DNA of 64,000 nt from Flavobacteriaceae bacterium (GCA_002746415.1 NVXD01000016.1:1-64000), one strand, 5' to 3'. Positions 41,653-51,590 are shown, counted from the stretch's first letter. Notes: generated by a model not told the origin, from the letters alone. A program made the numbers and translations.

Positions 41653-42894
41653 TTACTTTATACTATCCGGGCATCCACTAATACTAGTGCCATAATAGCG
41701 GTAGGTTTCACAGTTATTTACCTCAGGTTCTTGACCTTCTTGAAACAGTAAGATGATATCTGAACCTCCAAATAAGAAATAACCAAACTCCTCCCCTTTT
41801 GCAATCCTACGATTTGGAGTAGCGGTCATATGTACTCCTGATACTTGACACATACCAATTGGAACAATGCCCACAATGCCAACATCACCATTTACATCCC
41901 CACATGTATCTATGGTGATGATACCCCTTGCCTGATTAAATTGATAGCCCGTTTCTGGCGGTGCCGGTGAATCTGAATCGTCTGGAGCATCATATTGCCC
42001 GTTATCCCCTAGGTTGACATCCAAATAGGCCAAACCCTTCACAGGGCGACATTCATTTACCATCCCCGATACTGGGGCATGGAACCTATGGTAGGAAAAA
42101 GGTCCTAAAAAATAATGCACAAAAGTACCATTGGCAAAGGCATTGGCATGTGAGCTTCCTTCCAATAAATCAGCTATATTCCCTATGATATGTGTTTTCT
42201 TAAAAATGGTGTTTGTTATATTGGAATTTTCATCAATATCATACCTTTTTCTATACGTGCAATCGGCCGGTGCTACTACAACGTTATTATCAGCAGGGGT
42301 ATCTATGGGTCGTAATCCTGGATTGAGCTCCCTTGCAAAAAACTGATTAAATGTTAACCAACCACTAGGATTGTTGGGCTTTCCATCTACCATAGAATCT
42401 TGAATTCGGTAATAAGGAGAGAAATTCTCAAAAGTTTCCAAAATATGCTCGTTAAAAGATTCCGTTGTATTTAGAAAATCACCCCAAAGGTTAGCAAAGC
42501 TCACAATCCATTCCTTAAAACCATCACTATTTTGGACAATAGTATTGCCCTCAGGCCCTACGTTTTGGTCTAGGAGAAAGTAAAAGTGACATAAATTATC
42601 GTACACTTCTTGCGAATGACCTGTTTTAGGATCTTGCCATCCTTCGTGCTCACTTTGTTGCGGAATCCATCTGCTAAATATAGTAACATAATAGACCCAT
42701 TCTTCGGCAGTGCTGGGCCATCCATATATTTTTTCAATGGCCAAGTAGAGGTCTGAATCCATTTTTGTTGAAGCAACGCTTTCTGCTTTATTAATGGACT
42801 CCTCTAATAATACCTTAATATTTGGATTGTCTTGCAACCATTGCGCTATATATGCTATAGCCTCTGGGGTGCTTGTTAGTGATGTTGTTTTCAT
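41653..42894 (-). CDS. Phosphatidylserine decarboxylase-family enzyme, PsiD-like
   Basis: 413 residues with no signal peptide or membrane helix. Family motifs are FNQFFARELNPGLRPID, the His in FSYHRFHAPVSG, PIGMCQVSGVH, and GYFLFGGSDIILLF, where GGS is the self-cleavage site that makes the pyruvoyl group on Ser. The N-terminal ~180 residues match the helical leader of soluble PSD-like decarboxylases, including fungal tryptophan decarboxylase PsiD, rather than membrane Psd. It is 15 bases downstream of a related gene, so the pair is an operon. Substrate is unknown: phosphatidylserine or a free amino acid. Confidence 0.85.
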   Translation of the reverse strand: MKTTSLTSTPEAIAYIAQWLQDNPNIKVLLEESINKAESVASTKMDSDLYLAIEKIYGWPSTAEEWVYYVTIFSRWIPQQSEHEGWQDPKTGHSQEVYDNLCHFYFLLDQNVGPEGNTIVQNSDGFKEWIVSFANLWGDFLNTTESFNEHILETFENFSPYYRIQDSMVDGKPNNPSGWLTFNQFFARELNPGLRPIDTPADNNVVVAPADCTYRKRYDIDENSNITNTIFKKTHIIGNIADLLEGSSHANAFANGTFVHYFLGPFSYHRFHAPVSGMVNECRPVKGLAYLDVNLGDNGQYDAPDDSDSPAPPETGYQFNQARGIITIDTCGDVNGDVGIVGIVPIGMCQVSGVHMTATPNRRIAKGEEFGYFLFGGSDIILLFQEGQEPEVNNCETYRYYGTSISGCPDSIK

Positions 42895-42909
42895 TAATAT
42901 TTTTTTTAA

Positions 42910-44301
42910 TTAGCTGATTGGGTTTTTCAATTTTTGAAAGGAAGTATTGGCGATGGCTACCTGTGCACGTACCCGTACATAAGGCCCATTGTCCGAGTCC
43001 ACATCCGGATTAGGATTAACAACTGTAAATTGTTTTATTGCACCTGGCTGAAAAACTAGACATAAACTGGAACCTCCATAACTAAACCAACCTAATTCTT
43101 CCCCTTTTTCAACTCGGTCTCCTATGCTAAAAGGTTCTCCGTTTTTCTTTCTGATTTGAACTGAAGATATTTCAGTAATACCAATAGGCATTACGGCAAC
43201 TAATCCAATTTTTGGGTCATCGTGTTTTATAATGATAAGCCCCCTGGTGTTTACATTGGCCTCATATCCTTGAGAATGGGTACCCGCTGATGGATCCCAA
43301 CCTTCAACTGGTAATTCGCTAAACATAAAGCCATTTATAACACGTGCCTCAACAATTTCGCCTGCAATAGGAGCTCGCCATCTGTGGTAATCGTGTCCGC
43401 TTAAAAAGGTCTGTAAGACATCCCCGCCTATAAAGTTGTCTGTGTATGGTGAGCCGTCTAGCATATTGCTTAAAGAATAATTCTGGCTCTTGCTTTCAAA
43501 TTTATCAATGAGTTTCACATTCTCCGCAACTCTATAAACGGTACCATCATTGGCTGAGACAATAACCGCGTCATTGGTTGGGCCATCAAGAGGTCTAGCC
43601 AATAAGATTATTTCGCGATGAAAATAATCATTAAAGGAGGTAAATCCCCAATGTAATGGATCTTTGGCTTTAGCTTCTGGGGTGACAAACTGGTCCAAAT
43701 TATTAGCAATCACCGAAGCTGGCGATAACCAACCTGTAGAAGAAGTATTTATAACACTTAAAGTTACGTCTGAGTCTAGAAAATCACACCATTCCTGTAA
43801 AACTGGGCGTAGCGCATCATTAAATACTGGGTTCTTTAATACAAGCCATCCGGTGGGTGTCGCCATCATATAGACGAACAGGCCCGACATTGGAAATGCC
43901 GTGTGACTCACTTGAGGTTCAAATATAGGAGCTCTTTGAACGATGTAATTCAAGGCTACAAATAAATCCTCAACACTTTTAACAGCATAAGGCACATTAG
44001 GCTCGTAATGCTCATGTACTTTTAGGCCTTCCTGAATCATTTCGGCTACCTGAATTTCTAAAGTCAGGCTTTTTATAAGAATCGATTTCATTCTGGCAAC
44101 TGCTGGCGAAAAAGTATATGCGCTTCCTTGGGCTGCTTTATCTTTTTGAGACGCTTCTATAGTATCACTTAACCATTTCCCAATATGGGTAAGGTCCTTT
44201 GGCAAATAGCCCGAAATGACACCAAAACGTCTTTGGTATTGTTGCGATACGTTTTTAAATAATTGGGTGGCTTCTAATTTTTCTGGAGGTGCAGTTTTCA
44301 T
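42910..44301 (-). CDS. Phosphatidylserine decarboxylase-family enzyme, PsiD-like (PSDC domain)
   Basis: 463 residues, soluble. The N-terminal domain (RFGVISGYLPKDLTHIGKWLSD...APIFEPQVSHTAFPMSGLFVYMMATPTGW) parallels the PF12588-type leader of PsiD. The catalytic domain has FTSFNDYFHREI, HDYHRWRAPIAGEIV, MPIGITEISSV, KGEELGWFSYGGSSLCLVF (GGS self-cleavage site) and ends with VRVRAQVA, all collinear with PsiD. It differs from its neighbour in length and in the central region. Both proenzymes keep the cleavage motif, so both could be active. The tandem pair may decarboxylate different substrates or form a heteromer. Confidence 0.85.
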   Translation of the reverse strand: MKTAPPEKLEATQLFKNVSQQYQRRFGVISGYLPKDLTHIGKWLSDTIEASQKDKAAQGSAYTFSPAVARMKSILIKSLTLEIQVAEMIQEGLKVHEHYEPNVPYAVKSVEDLFVALNYIVQRAPIFEPQVSHTAFPMSGLFVYMMATPTGWLVLKNPVFNDALRPVLQEWCDFLDSDVTLSVINTSSTGWLSPASVIANNLDQFVTPEAKAKDPLHWGFTSFNDYFHREIILLARPLDGPTNDAVIVSANDGTVYRVAENVKLIDKFESKSQNYSLSNMLDGSPYTDNFIGGDVLQTFLSGHDYHRWRAPIAGEIVEARVINGFMFSELPVEGWDPSAGTHSQGYEANVNTRGLIIIKHDDPKIGLVAVMPIGITEISSVQIRKKNGEPFSIGDRVEKGEELGWFSYGGSSLCLVFQPGAIKQFTVVNPNPDVDSDNGPYVRVRAQVAIANTSFQKLKNPIS

Positions 44302-44469
44302 CCCTAATGGTTTAATTATAAATTAAATAAAAGGGAGAACTGTAAATAGATTGAACTGAAATGTACAAAATAATTGTTACAATTACTTACAATTAATGAA
44401 GAAAATAAGTATTAATAATTATTCCGTTTGCAATTCCTTCATTTATGCAGTCGACTGCATAACAGGCGC

Positions 44470-44874
44470 TTACTTAGTATATTTCAGTATCTCTTTTAAC
44501 TGTCGGTATGCCAAAAAACCAATCCAGATGGCCACTATGCTAATTAACATATAGCCTTTTACAGACAGGTTGAAAAGTTGAAAAGCAATAATAATAAGAC
44601 TTCCCATCACCCATAAAATGTCCAAAAAGCTGATGAGTTTTACAAGTACTTCGTTTTGCAATTGTTTTGAAGCAACATACCAAACAAAGAGTGAAAATAC
44701 AAGGAGAGTCAAGCCAATGACATCAAATAAAAAGCTAGGGCTTGTTCTATTGAAAAATGTCAGAAGTATATCCGAAAAAAGAATCATAAAAACTCCTGTT
44801 GCAAAAGAAAACAGGCTGTTTATCCTAAGGTAAAATTTGAGTCGTTTCATGGGTTTTAAATAAAGGTGAGTCAT
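44470..44874 (-). CDS. Small four-helix membrane protein
   Basis: 134 residues; an alternative start at Met9 (44850) gives 126 and is equally likely. It has four predicted transmembrane helices of about 20 residues each with short loops and a Lys-rich C-terminal tail (YRQLKEILKYTK). No family is recognised. It starts 2 bases after the stop of the GNAT gene, so they are co-transcribed. Function unknown. Confidence 0.7.
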   Translation of the reverse strand: MTHLYLKPMKRLKFYLRINSLFSFATGVFMILFSDILLTFFNRTSPSFLFDVIGLTLLVFSLFVWYVASKQLQNEVLVKLISFLDILWVMGSLIIIAFQLFNLSVKGYMLISIVAIWIGFLAYRQLKEILKYTK

Positions 44875-44876
44875 TA

Positions 44877-45299
44877 CTAATTGCGCTGCATTCTAAGAAC
44901 TTTCTGGTCCGTTGCTTCATGGATATAATCTGAAATGATTGTAAAGCCTTGTTTAAAGTAAAAGGGTTTACCAATTTTATTCTCATTAAAAACTTCCACT
45001 TCCAAGTCTTTATAAATTTGAGATACATAGTCCACCAATAATGCACCAATACCATTTGATTGGTTGTTGGGCTTCACAAATAAGCCCCCAATCTCGTTAC
45101 CCATCATGGCTATAAAACCAATAACATCACCATCAAGTTCATACACCCAAGTTTTGGAATTGGGTATAAATTTTTCTCTCATCAAGGTTTTTACATTGTC
45201 AACAAAATCGGCCGATAAAAATGGATGTGCAGCTGTTTGCGCATCCAACCATATTACCATTATATCTTCTAAATCCGTTTCCTTATAAGTGCGTATCAT
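44877..45299 (-). CDS. GNAT-family N-acetyltransferase
   Basis: 140 residues with the GNAT fold: start MIRTYKETDLEDIMVIWLDA, the strand WVYELDGDVIGFIAM, the acetyl-CoA-binding motif A loop NNQSNGIGALLVDYV (a Q/RxxGxG/A variant), and the final KPFYFKQGFTIISD strand. Substrate unknown. It is the first gene of a two-gene operon with the small membrane protein. Its length is normal for the family. Confidence 0.9.
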   Translation of the reverse strand: MIRTYKETDLEDIMVIWLDAQTAAHPFLSADFVDNVKTLMREKFIPNSKTWVYELDGDVIGFIAMMGNEIGGLFVKPNNQSNGIGALLVDYVSQIYKDLEVEVFNENKIGKPFYFKQGFTIISDYIHEATDQKVLRMQRN

Positions 45300-45395
45300 T
45301 TTTTCAATTTAATTAATTGAAGCAAATATGCGAAGGACAAACAAAGTAAAAGCGTCATATGGTAATATGAGACCTATTCTATAATCTAAGAAGTG

Positions 45396-46511
45396 CTAAA
45401 TTGTAATGTTACGCTGTTGAAACGCCTTGGGAGTCATGCCCACATGTTGTTTGAAAGTGCGATTAAGAGTTGCCTTTGAATTGAATCCACTTTCAATACC
45501 CAACGCCAAGATGGTGAACTTGCGATGGTCAGTATCCAACAATAATTCCTTTAAATGATCTACTCTAAAGGAATTCACATAATCATAAAATGGCTTTAGG
45601 GTCAATGTGTTTATGGTTTGTGAAATTCTGTGTGTGGTAACATTGAGTTTATTTGCTATAACATCAATCTTTAATTCTGGCTCTAAATACACTTGACCTT
45701 CTTGGAACAACTGCTCTATTTGTTTGTAGAGGTTTTGCATCTCTTCAGCCGACAAGGAAGACGAGCTATACTTTTGTGTTGTTAATTGAAGGTCTTTATA
45801 CACATTTAGTTCAGCAAGGTTATATTGTTTGATTCCATGAAAACAAAGGTAAAACAAGGCCAAAACAAGAATGAGATGTTCTATAAAAAGAGGAATCGAG
45901 ATATCTGACATTAAATTCAGGTCCAAGCCAATAAATAGCAATAGGCTGATAACATTCACTCCCAAGTAGCAATAAATAAAGTTTTTAAACCAATTGAGAT
46001 GAATTGTTTCAATGGATGAGAAATAGTCTTTAATCTTACGCTTGTAGACATTTAGTTTACCAATAAGCCAAATAAGAATTGCAATTACAAAGACATATTG
46101 CCCCTTGTAAAATAGGTAATACCATAGTGATGGATCCTGAATGAGTCCATTAACTTGTTCCGGTGTATTGTAGGTATTAAGAATAAGGATATCAACACCA
46201 ACAAAAAGAAGGAATAGGATGGCATAAGAGGCCGTCCATAACCACTGCATTTTAAATTTATGATGCTCATCTAACAACACCAATCCATAAATGATAAGTC
46301 CTGGGAAAATAAAAGAATTGAAAAATAGGAATACCCCATACTGAAATGCTGAGGGGCTATGTTCCAACAGAATTCCAGATACTAGAATTCCCGAAAATAG
46401 AAAGATGACCAATAATAATAAAAAATCACTAAGTACTTTACTTTTTTTTGTGATGATAAACAACCCAAATATACTTAGGATGGCAATGCCAATAATATTA
46501 ACGTAAATCAT
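45396..46511 (-). CDS. AraC-family regulator with 7TM sensor domain
   Basis: 371 residues. The first ~230 residues form seven predicted transmembrane helices, and the C-terminus is an AraC double helix-turn-helix (IDVIANKLNVTTHRISQTINTLTLKPFYDYVNSFR, then ILALGIESGFNSKATLNRTFKQHVGMTPKAFQ). This membrane-anchored one-component layout is frequent in Bacteroidetes. The signal and target are unknown; no neighbour is an obvious target. Its architecture matches 52634-53677. Confidence 0.9.
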   Translation of the reverse strand: MIYVNIIGIAILSIFGLFIITKKSKVLSDFLLLLVIFLFSGILVSGILLEHSPSAFQYGVFLFFNSFIFPGLIIYGLVLLDEHHKFKMQWLWTASYAILFLLFVGVDILILNTYNTPEQVNGLIQDPSLWYYLFYKGQYVFVIAILIWLIGKLNVYKRKIKDYFSSIETIHLNWFKNFIYCYLGVNVISLLLFIGLDLNLMSDISIPLFIEHLILVLALFYLCFHGIKQYNLAELNVYKDLQLTTQKYSSSSLSAEEMQNLYKQIEQLFQEGQVYLEPELKIDVIANKLNVTTHRISQTINTLTLKPFYDYVNSFRVDHLKELLLDTDHRKFTILALGIESGFNSKATLNRTFKQHVGMTPKAFQQRNITI

Positions 46512-46847
46512 TGAATGATACTTTCCCTTTAGATTTTTTTGAAACTTGAACTTTTGGCTGGCACCAAAAATACACTTTTATGTTTTTAAGGTATCCCAAG
46601 CTATAGGATTGTTTACTAGTTAGTTTTAATAGTATTTCACTCAGATCATGCTTCCCTCTTAGTCCGTCACATAAAACGTGTTTCAATAATGCATCCATAA
46701 TTTGTTTTTTTCTAAAATGCTATGTTCAAACATTTACCCGTTTTGATGTTATAAAAAATTCCGATATTGAACAATAATTTCCAAATCAAGGAAAACCCTG
46801 AAAGTTGTTTTTAACAGCTACTAATTAACCATAGTCTTGAAATAATC
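46512..46847. other. 336-bp gap without a credible gene
   Basis: A 66-codon minus-strand frame (46498-46698) overlaps the AraC start and has no family likeness or signal, so it is not called. No hairpin or promoter match was found. It lies upstream of both the AraC gene and the bestrophin gene. Confidence 0.5.
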
Positions 46848-47909
46848 ATGTACATAAAATCAAAATACCCGCCTATAGAAATGATGAAATGGACAAGCCA
46901 TGACATCTTTAAATTTATTTTATTAGCGCTTATTCCCGTTTTACTTTATGAAGTTGTAGATTTAAAATGGTTGCACCTTCCTTGGCTTCCTATTGCTCTT
47001 ATTGGTACTGCCGTGGCTTTTGTAGTTAGTTTTCAAAACAATGCAGCTTATGACCGAATTTGGGAAGCTCGTAAAATTTGGGGAGGCATTGTCAATGCAT
47101 CTCGCTCTTGGGGAATTCAGGTCAATGATTATATCACCAATGAATATGCAACCGAAAAAGCTTCGGAAGAAGAATTACAACAAATCAAAAAAGAATTGAT
47201 ATACAGACATCTCGCCTGGATAACTGCTCTACGTCATGCAATGAGAGCTCCTAAGCCTTGGGAGGAGTTTCTAAAATATAGAACCAATAGAAAATGGAGT
47301 ACAGTAGCAAACATCAGGGAATTTAAATACACGCTCAAAGAAGAATTAGAGCCTTTTGTTACCAAAGAAGAACTGGCCTATATTCTAAGTAAATCCAACA
47401 TTCAAACCCACGCTATATCATTGCAATCCAAACAATTAAAAGAATTAAAACGCAGAGGACTCATAGAAGATTTTAGGCATATGGAGATGAAAAATATGTT
47501 GATAGAATGCTACAGCTTGCAGGGAAAATCAGAGCGCATAAAGAACTTCCCTTATCCACGACAATATGCTACTTTAAATCAATATTTTGTATGGATATTT
47601 TTGCTTTTGCTTCCTTTTGGTATTATGAATGAGTTTAATGCTATTGGCATGATTTTAAGTGATAACTACCCCTTAATTGGAAAACATTTTGTGTGGCTTT
47701 CCATACCCTTTAGTGTTATTGTTTCTTGGGTTTTTCATACTATGGAACGCATCGGCCGAACCGGAGAAAACCCGTTTGAAGGCACGGCCAATGATGTGCC
47801 CATTACCACCATGGCAAGAGGCATAGAAATAGATTTAAAGGAAATGCTAGATGAAGATGCAACAACTATTCCAAAACCTATAGTAGCAAATTTTGACATT
47901 CAGATGTAA
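46848..47909 (+). CDS. Bestrophin-like (RFP-TM/UPF0187) ion channel protein
   Basis: 353 residues. The N-terminal SKYPPIEMMKWTSHDIFKFILLALIPV, FQNNAAYDRIWEARKIWGGIVNASRSW and the C-terminal PFSVIVSWVFHTMERIGRTGENPFEGTANDVPITTMARGIEIDL are typical of bacterial bestrophins, pentameric channels of the inner membrane; helices at about 20-60 and 230-285. Such proteins conduct anions or cations depending on pore residues. A decayed paralogue is at 41239. It is 99 bases upstream of a small barrel gene, possibly an operon. Confidence 0.92.
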   Translation: MYIKSKYPPIEMMKWTSHDIFKFILLALIPVLLYEVVDLKWLHLPWLPIALIGTAVAFVVSFQNNAAYDRIWEARKIWGGIVNASRSWGIQVNDYITNEYATEKASEEELQQIKKELIYRHLAWITALRHAMRAPKPWEEFLKYRTNRKWSTVANIREFKYTLKEELEPFVTKEELAYILSKSNIQTHAISLQSKQLKELKRRGLIEDFRHMEMKNMLIECYSLQGKSERIKNFPYPRQYATLNQYFVWIFLLLLPFGIMNEFNAIGMILSDNYPLIGKHFVWLSIPFSVIVSWVFHTMERIGRTGENPFEGTANDVPITTMARGIEIDLKEMLDEDATTIPKPIVANFDIQM

Positions 47910-48008
47910 CATTTATTGTTGTTAAACTTGCCGTAAATATTGGCTACTTCTCACAAGCACTTGTATATTATAGTATCTTTAAGTTACTCATATAGAACCA
48001 GTAACTAC

Positions 48009-48515
48009 ATGAAACTACTATTACTAGGCTGCTCCTGCATCTTTTTTATTACTAGTAATGGACAAGCACTTCAAGAAACACCTCCATTATCGGACATGCC
48101 TTTTAGTAATCGGCTTTCCCAGTATCGCATTGTGTATCCTACAGGCGTAAATGGAGAAACATTTTATAATGGTGGATTGGAATACCAATTGTCAAAAAAG
48201 TTAGCGGTGCAAATTGAAACCTTTTATGCGAAATTTGGTGAGGTGGAACAATTCAACGTATCTGTTCTCTTTAAATGGGATGTCACAGAAAGACTTAATA
48301 TTTTTGCTGGATTGAAACAACTTTATGAAACGAATCTTGCAACTGGTACCTCGCAATTAATGCGCGTTAATTTAAACTTTGGAGTGGGCTATCACCTAAA
48401 TGAAGATGTGCTGCTAGAACTAGGGTATCATCAACAAATAAGCAAACCTAAAACTGATGCATTTGGGAGACTCATACCTAAACAAAACTCATTTTCTTTG
48501 AGGGCGAAATGGTGA
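48009..48515 (+). CDS. Secreted/outer-membrane beta-barrel protein, unknown function
   Basis: The frame opens at a TTG at 47940, but the ATG at 48009 begins a good signal peptide (MKLLLLGCSCIFFITSNGQ). The mature 150 residues show alternating strands (LAVQIETFYAKFG, FNVSVLFKWDV, LNIFAGLKQLYE, MRVNLNFGVGYHL, VLLELGYHQQIS) and end with SFSLRAKW, an outer-membrane barrel ending (aromatic last residue). No family is recognised. It converges with the patatin operon. Confidence 0.7.
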   Translation: MKLLLLGCSCIFFITSNGQALQETPPLSDMPFSNRLSQYRIVYPTGVNGETFYNGGLEYQLSKKLAVQIETFYAKFGEVEQFNVSVLFKWDVTERLNIFAGLKQLYETNLATGTSQLMRVNLNFGVGYHLNEDVLLELGYHQQISKPKTDAFGRLIPKQNSFSLRAKW

Positions 48516-48544
48516 TAATGAGTTTTAATACTTTATTTGGTTTT

Positions 48545-50221
48545 TCAATTGGGTTTCACCATAAACATTGGGTCCTTATTAAATTTCACCCAATCCTTCT
48601 GAAGGATTTTGTATAGCACATCTATATCCCTAAAATCTATATCCAAATCCTTTTCATCTTTCTTAAGCTCTAGTATGTAATCCATAAGTTCATAGCAGAG
48701 TGTAAATTGTCCGCAGGCAATTAAGGTATCCATCCTTTTGCTTGCCACATCTTTTTTATCCCACCATAGGGTAGTCGCTGTATCTGATGCTGTTAATCCT
48801 ACACTTTTCAATAAGGTGCTGGGTTCTGGTTTAATGTCTTTATTGTAATTAGGAGCATCACCAGAATAGGGTGTTTTTAATCCATTGAGTTTATAAACCG
48901 TTGTCGTAAGGCGTTTGTGATTTAAGGATGATTTGGAATAAAACAAATCGTAATTAAGCCTTCTCAACTGCTTCAAGAAAATATCATTGATCATTAGAAC
49001 GGAAGAGCTAATTCTATTCGTCAACATTTGTTTTATCAAACCAATGTCCAGTTTTCTAAAGCTCAAAATATCGTCTAAAAGTGGCTCAGGAACTACTTTA
49101 TTGAAAAGCCTTGCTATTTTACTTTTTAAAATCTTTATGCCAATACTTGCAAAAGCACCAAGTAAGGTCAGTACAAACCCAATACCCATTAGTATACTAC
49201 CTATGGTATTGATTATGGGCCAACCACAGTCCTCACAACCACTAAAAATTCTTAGGGAATTAAGCACAACCAGAATAAGACCTATCAGAAAAATAATCCA
49301 GTAAAGGGGCTTGACTTTAAAATAGCTAAAAATACGCCCAAAAAAATGTCCTAATGAATAGCTGTTTTTGGTGTAGCTATTGTCCTGTTCCCAGGGAACC
49401 ATTTTAAAACTGCCTACATCATTTACCACGATAAGATTCAGGTCAACCCCTACCCTTTCACTAATCCGCATCATACTACCTATACCCTGATTATCAGCGA
49501 TACCACCATCCATAATCCCCACACCTTTTTTAAAACGGTCTAAACTCTTTAAATTGACATAATCCACAGCATTATGATCCTTGAAGTAATCATCTGGAAA
49601 TTGCAAAGGCTCAAATCCTAATGGGAAACAAGAAGAAGAAGCAATAACATCCCCCAGTTCCACTTCATATTTAAGCTGGTCTACTTGTTTGTTTGAAAGT
49701 GGTGAATTACCAAAATCACCTGTTCCATTTTGAAAACGATATGTTAATCCAAATGAAAAGTCCGTAGCATTAAAACAGACCAGTTTAAGGTGCTTCGATG
49801 TGGGGTTTTCAAAAATGGAGAAAGCACCTTTAAAAACAGGCATTTCCATATAAGTAAGTGCAAATGCGTTGATGAGCGAACGTGTTTTATAGGAATTAGT
49901 TTTCCAAACCTCATCATCCTCCAGCTTTTCAATTGCAGTTTCTAAGAGCTTGTCATTCTTTGGGTCAAACGTATTATAGAACTCCATGTAGAAGGTATTA
50001 AAATCATGCTTAAGGTCTTGTGCAGCTTTTGCATATGCTACAGCCAATAAGGTGCCTCCACTTACAGAACTTAATGCGGTTACATTTTCTAACAAAGGCT
50101 TCCCCTTAAATTGCACATGGTTTAAATAAGAAACGATTCCTAAAGAATAAAAGGTAGCTCTATACCCACCACCACTAAAGCAAAGACCAATATTTTTGAA
50201 GGGACTAAATTTTTCTGGCAT
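48545..50221 (-). CDS. Patatin-like phospholipase with membrane segments
   Basis: 558 residues. The patatin catalytic parts are CFSGGGYRATFYSLG (oxyanion GGGxR, about 16-21), SVSGGTLLA with nucleophile Ser54, where the first Gly of GxSxG is Ser, and MDGGIADNQG with the Asp of the catalytic dyad (near residue 238). After the catalytic part two transmembrane helices (about 300-365) are inserted, then a cytoplasmic domain of about 190 residues. It probably cleaves acyl lipids at the inner membrane. It is the last gene of a four-gene minus-strand operon. Confidence 0.87.
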   Translation of the reverse strand: MPEKFSPFKNIGLCFSGGGYRATFYSLGIVSYLNHVQFKGKPLLENVTALSSVSGGTLLAVAYAKAAQDLKHDFNTFYMEFYNTFDPKNDKLLETAIEKLEDDEVWKTNSYKTRSLINAFALTYMEMPVFKGAFSIFENPTSKHLKLVCFNATDFSFGLTYRFQNGTGDFGNSPLSNKQVDQLKYEVELGDVIASSSCFPLGFEPLQFPDDYFKDHNAVDYVNLKSLDRFKKGVGIMDGGIADNQGIGSMMRISERVGVDLNLIVVNDVGSFKMVPWEQDNSYTKNSYSLGHFFGRIFSYFKVKPLYWIIFLIGLILVVLNSLRIFSGCEDCGWPIINTIGSILMGIGFVLTLLGAFASIGIKILKSKIARLFNKVVPEPLLDDILSFRKLDIGLIKQMLTNRISSSVLMINDIFLKQLRRLNYDLFYSKSSLNHKRLTTTVYKLNGLKTPYSGDAPNYNKDIKPEPSTLLKSVGLTASDTATTLWWDKKDVASKRMDTLIACGQFTLCYELMDYILELKKDEKDLDIDFRDIDVLYKILQKDWVKFNKDPMFMVKPN

Positions 50222-50245
50222 AATTGTTATTTTAGTGAAAGGTTA

Positions 50246-50719
50246 TCAAAAATATTGGGCCACTATCGGAATTGACATTCCAAAAAATGTAGTCGCCATA
50301 ATAGATACACTCTGCATGGTATTATCACCAAGGATTAACCAAACAATTATTGCACCAATACCAACAATAATATAGCTCAACGCGTATAGAAAACCAATTT
50401 TTTCTTTAGTCTTGTCTGGGTCACTTTCACGTGATGCGAATGAACCAAGGTTTTGAAGTTTCAAATTGACTGGTGAAGCATCAACGCCATCATCAGGTAT
50501 TTCCACACCAAAACCAGTTGCAACTATACCACCAACTAATCCTGTTAACCCACTTGTTACATATATCATGGCAGAATTTAATTGCTGTAAGTAATTTTCT
50601 GGTAATTTACCATCTACCAATATATGAAAGGATATGTAAAAAAGATATCCCGAACATGCAATAAACCCTATGAGTGCAGCAATTACTAAAAATTGAATAA
50701 GAATTTTTTTATATTTCAT
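50246..50719 (-). CDS. Small four-helix membrane protein
   Basis: 157 residues with four predicted transmembrane helices (about 7-28, 50-72, 106-126 and 134-156) and a cytoplasmic loop rich in charged residues (SRESDPDKTKEKIG). The glycine-rich TM2 (SGLTGLVGGIVATGFG) suggests helix packing or a pore. No family is recognised. It is 24 bases upstream of the patatin gene and 12 bases after the barrel gene, so its role is likely linked to the patatin. Confidence 0.7.
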   Translation of the reverse strand: MKYKKILIQFLVIAALIGFIACSGYLFYISFHILVDGKLPENYLQQLNSAMIYVTSGLTGLVGGIVATGFGVEIPDDGVDASPVNLKLQNLGSFASRESDPDKTKEKIGFLYALSYIIVGIGAIIVWLILGDNTMQSVSIMATTFFGMSIPIVAQYF

Positions 50720-50731
50720 GAATTTGAGTTT

Positions 50732-51589
50732 TTAAAAATTAAATTTTAGATTTAAGGATGTAATTTCAACATGAGTGAATTTTGAATCTGGATCATATCC
50801 ATTTTTATAATCCAAACCAATACTTATATGACTCTGATTGCCAGGATAATAATTTAATGCGATATTAATTAATGGCAAATCATTTTTGATTGCATTCGTC
50901 GAAATTAAATTTCTATAAATACCATCTATTGTAACTTGAACTGATTTAGGAGAAAACCAATGCTCTAAGAAAACTCGGAAAAATATGGCCGACATAATCT
51001 CAGTAGTACCTTCCGTTACTAAATCAGGGATTTCATTGTACTCATATCCTAAATATGGATAGTATGTGCCTCTATAATCTGCACCATCATTATCAAATCT
51101 CCATTTATAACCTGGCTGACCTGGTTTTGTCCCAAAAAGTGAAATTTGTCCAACATATTTAATCTCATTGATGCCTTCCATAAAATTTCTTTTAAAGGCT
51201 ACATTGGAAAGTAAATATGGTTTAAGGTTCCACTTACTTCCAAAATAAAATTCAGTATTTAAACCAGCACTCAATTTATCCTTTTTGTCATTCTCATTTG
51301 TAGAACGATGATACTCTGCAACTGGAAACAGAGTAAGAACAGTTCCTGAATCTTCAAATAATTCCCATTCCTTAATTTTAATAGCTACATCTGCATTAAT
51401 GTAGTCGTTGTCAGATTTATGATTTTCATATAAGGAAAATGTTGCGGGTTTATTTTCATTTTTTGAACCATCAAAGGTTTTACGAATACTTACATTATCT
51501 TTAAACCATGTTGTTTTTTTTTCAACAACTTGTCCAAAAGTAATACCGGGAAGAACAAAAGTAATTAGATATTTTAACACAACTTTCAT
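50732..51589 (-). CDS. Outer-membrane beta-barrel protein, unknown function
   Basis: 285 residues with a signal peptide (MKVVLKYLITFVLPGITFGQ). The mature part alternates strands with aromatic girdle residues and contains phrases such as YPYLGYEYNEIPDLV and SHISIGLDYKNGYDP; it ends TSLNLKFNF, a classic outer-membrane barrel C-terminus (final Phe). It is one base after the 89-residue gene. It could export or capture a substrate for the patatin in the same operon. No family recognised. Confidence 0.75.
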   Translation of the reverse strand: MKVVLKYLITFVLPGITFGQVVEKKTTWFKDNVSIRKTFDGSKNENKPATFSLYENHKSDNDYINADVAIKIKEWELFEDSGTVLTLFPVAEYHRSTNENDKKDKLSAGLNTEFYFGSKWNLKPYLLSNVAFKRNFMEGINEIKYVGQISLFGTKPGQPGYKWRFDNDGADYRGTYYPYLGYEYNEIPDLVTEGTTEIMSAIFFRVFLEHWFSPKSVQVTIDGIYRNLISTNAIKNDLPLINIALNYYPGNQSHISIGLDYKNGYDPDSKFTHVEITSLNLKFNF

Positions 51590-51590
51590 C

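Noticed and set aside
46498-46698. Minus-strand frame of 66 codons before the AraC gene
   Set aside because: Overlaps the AraC start and shows no recognisable composition or motif.
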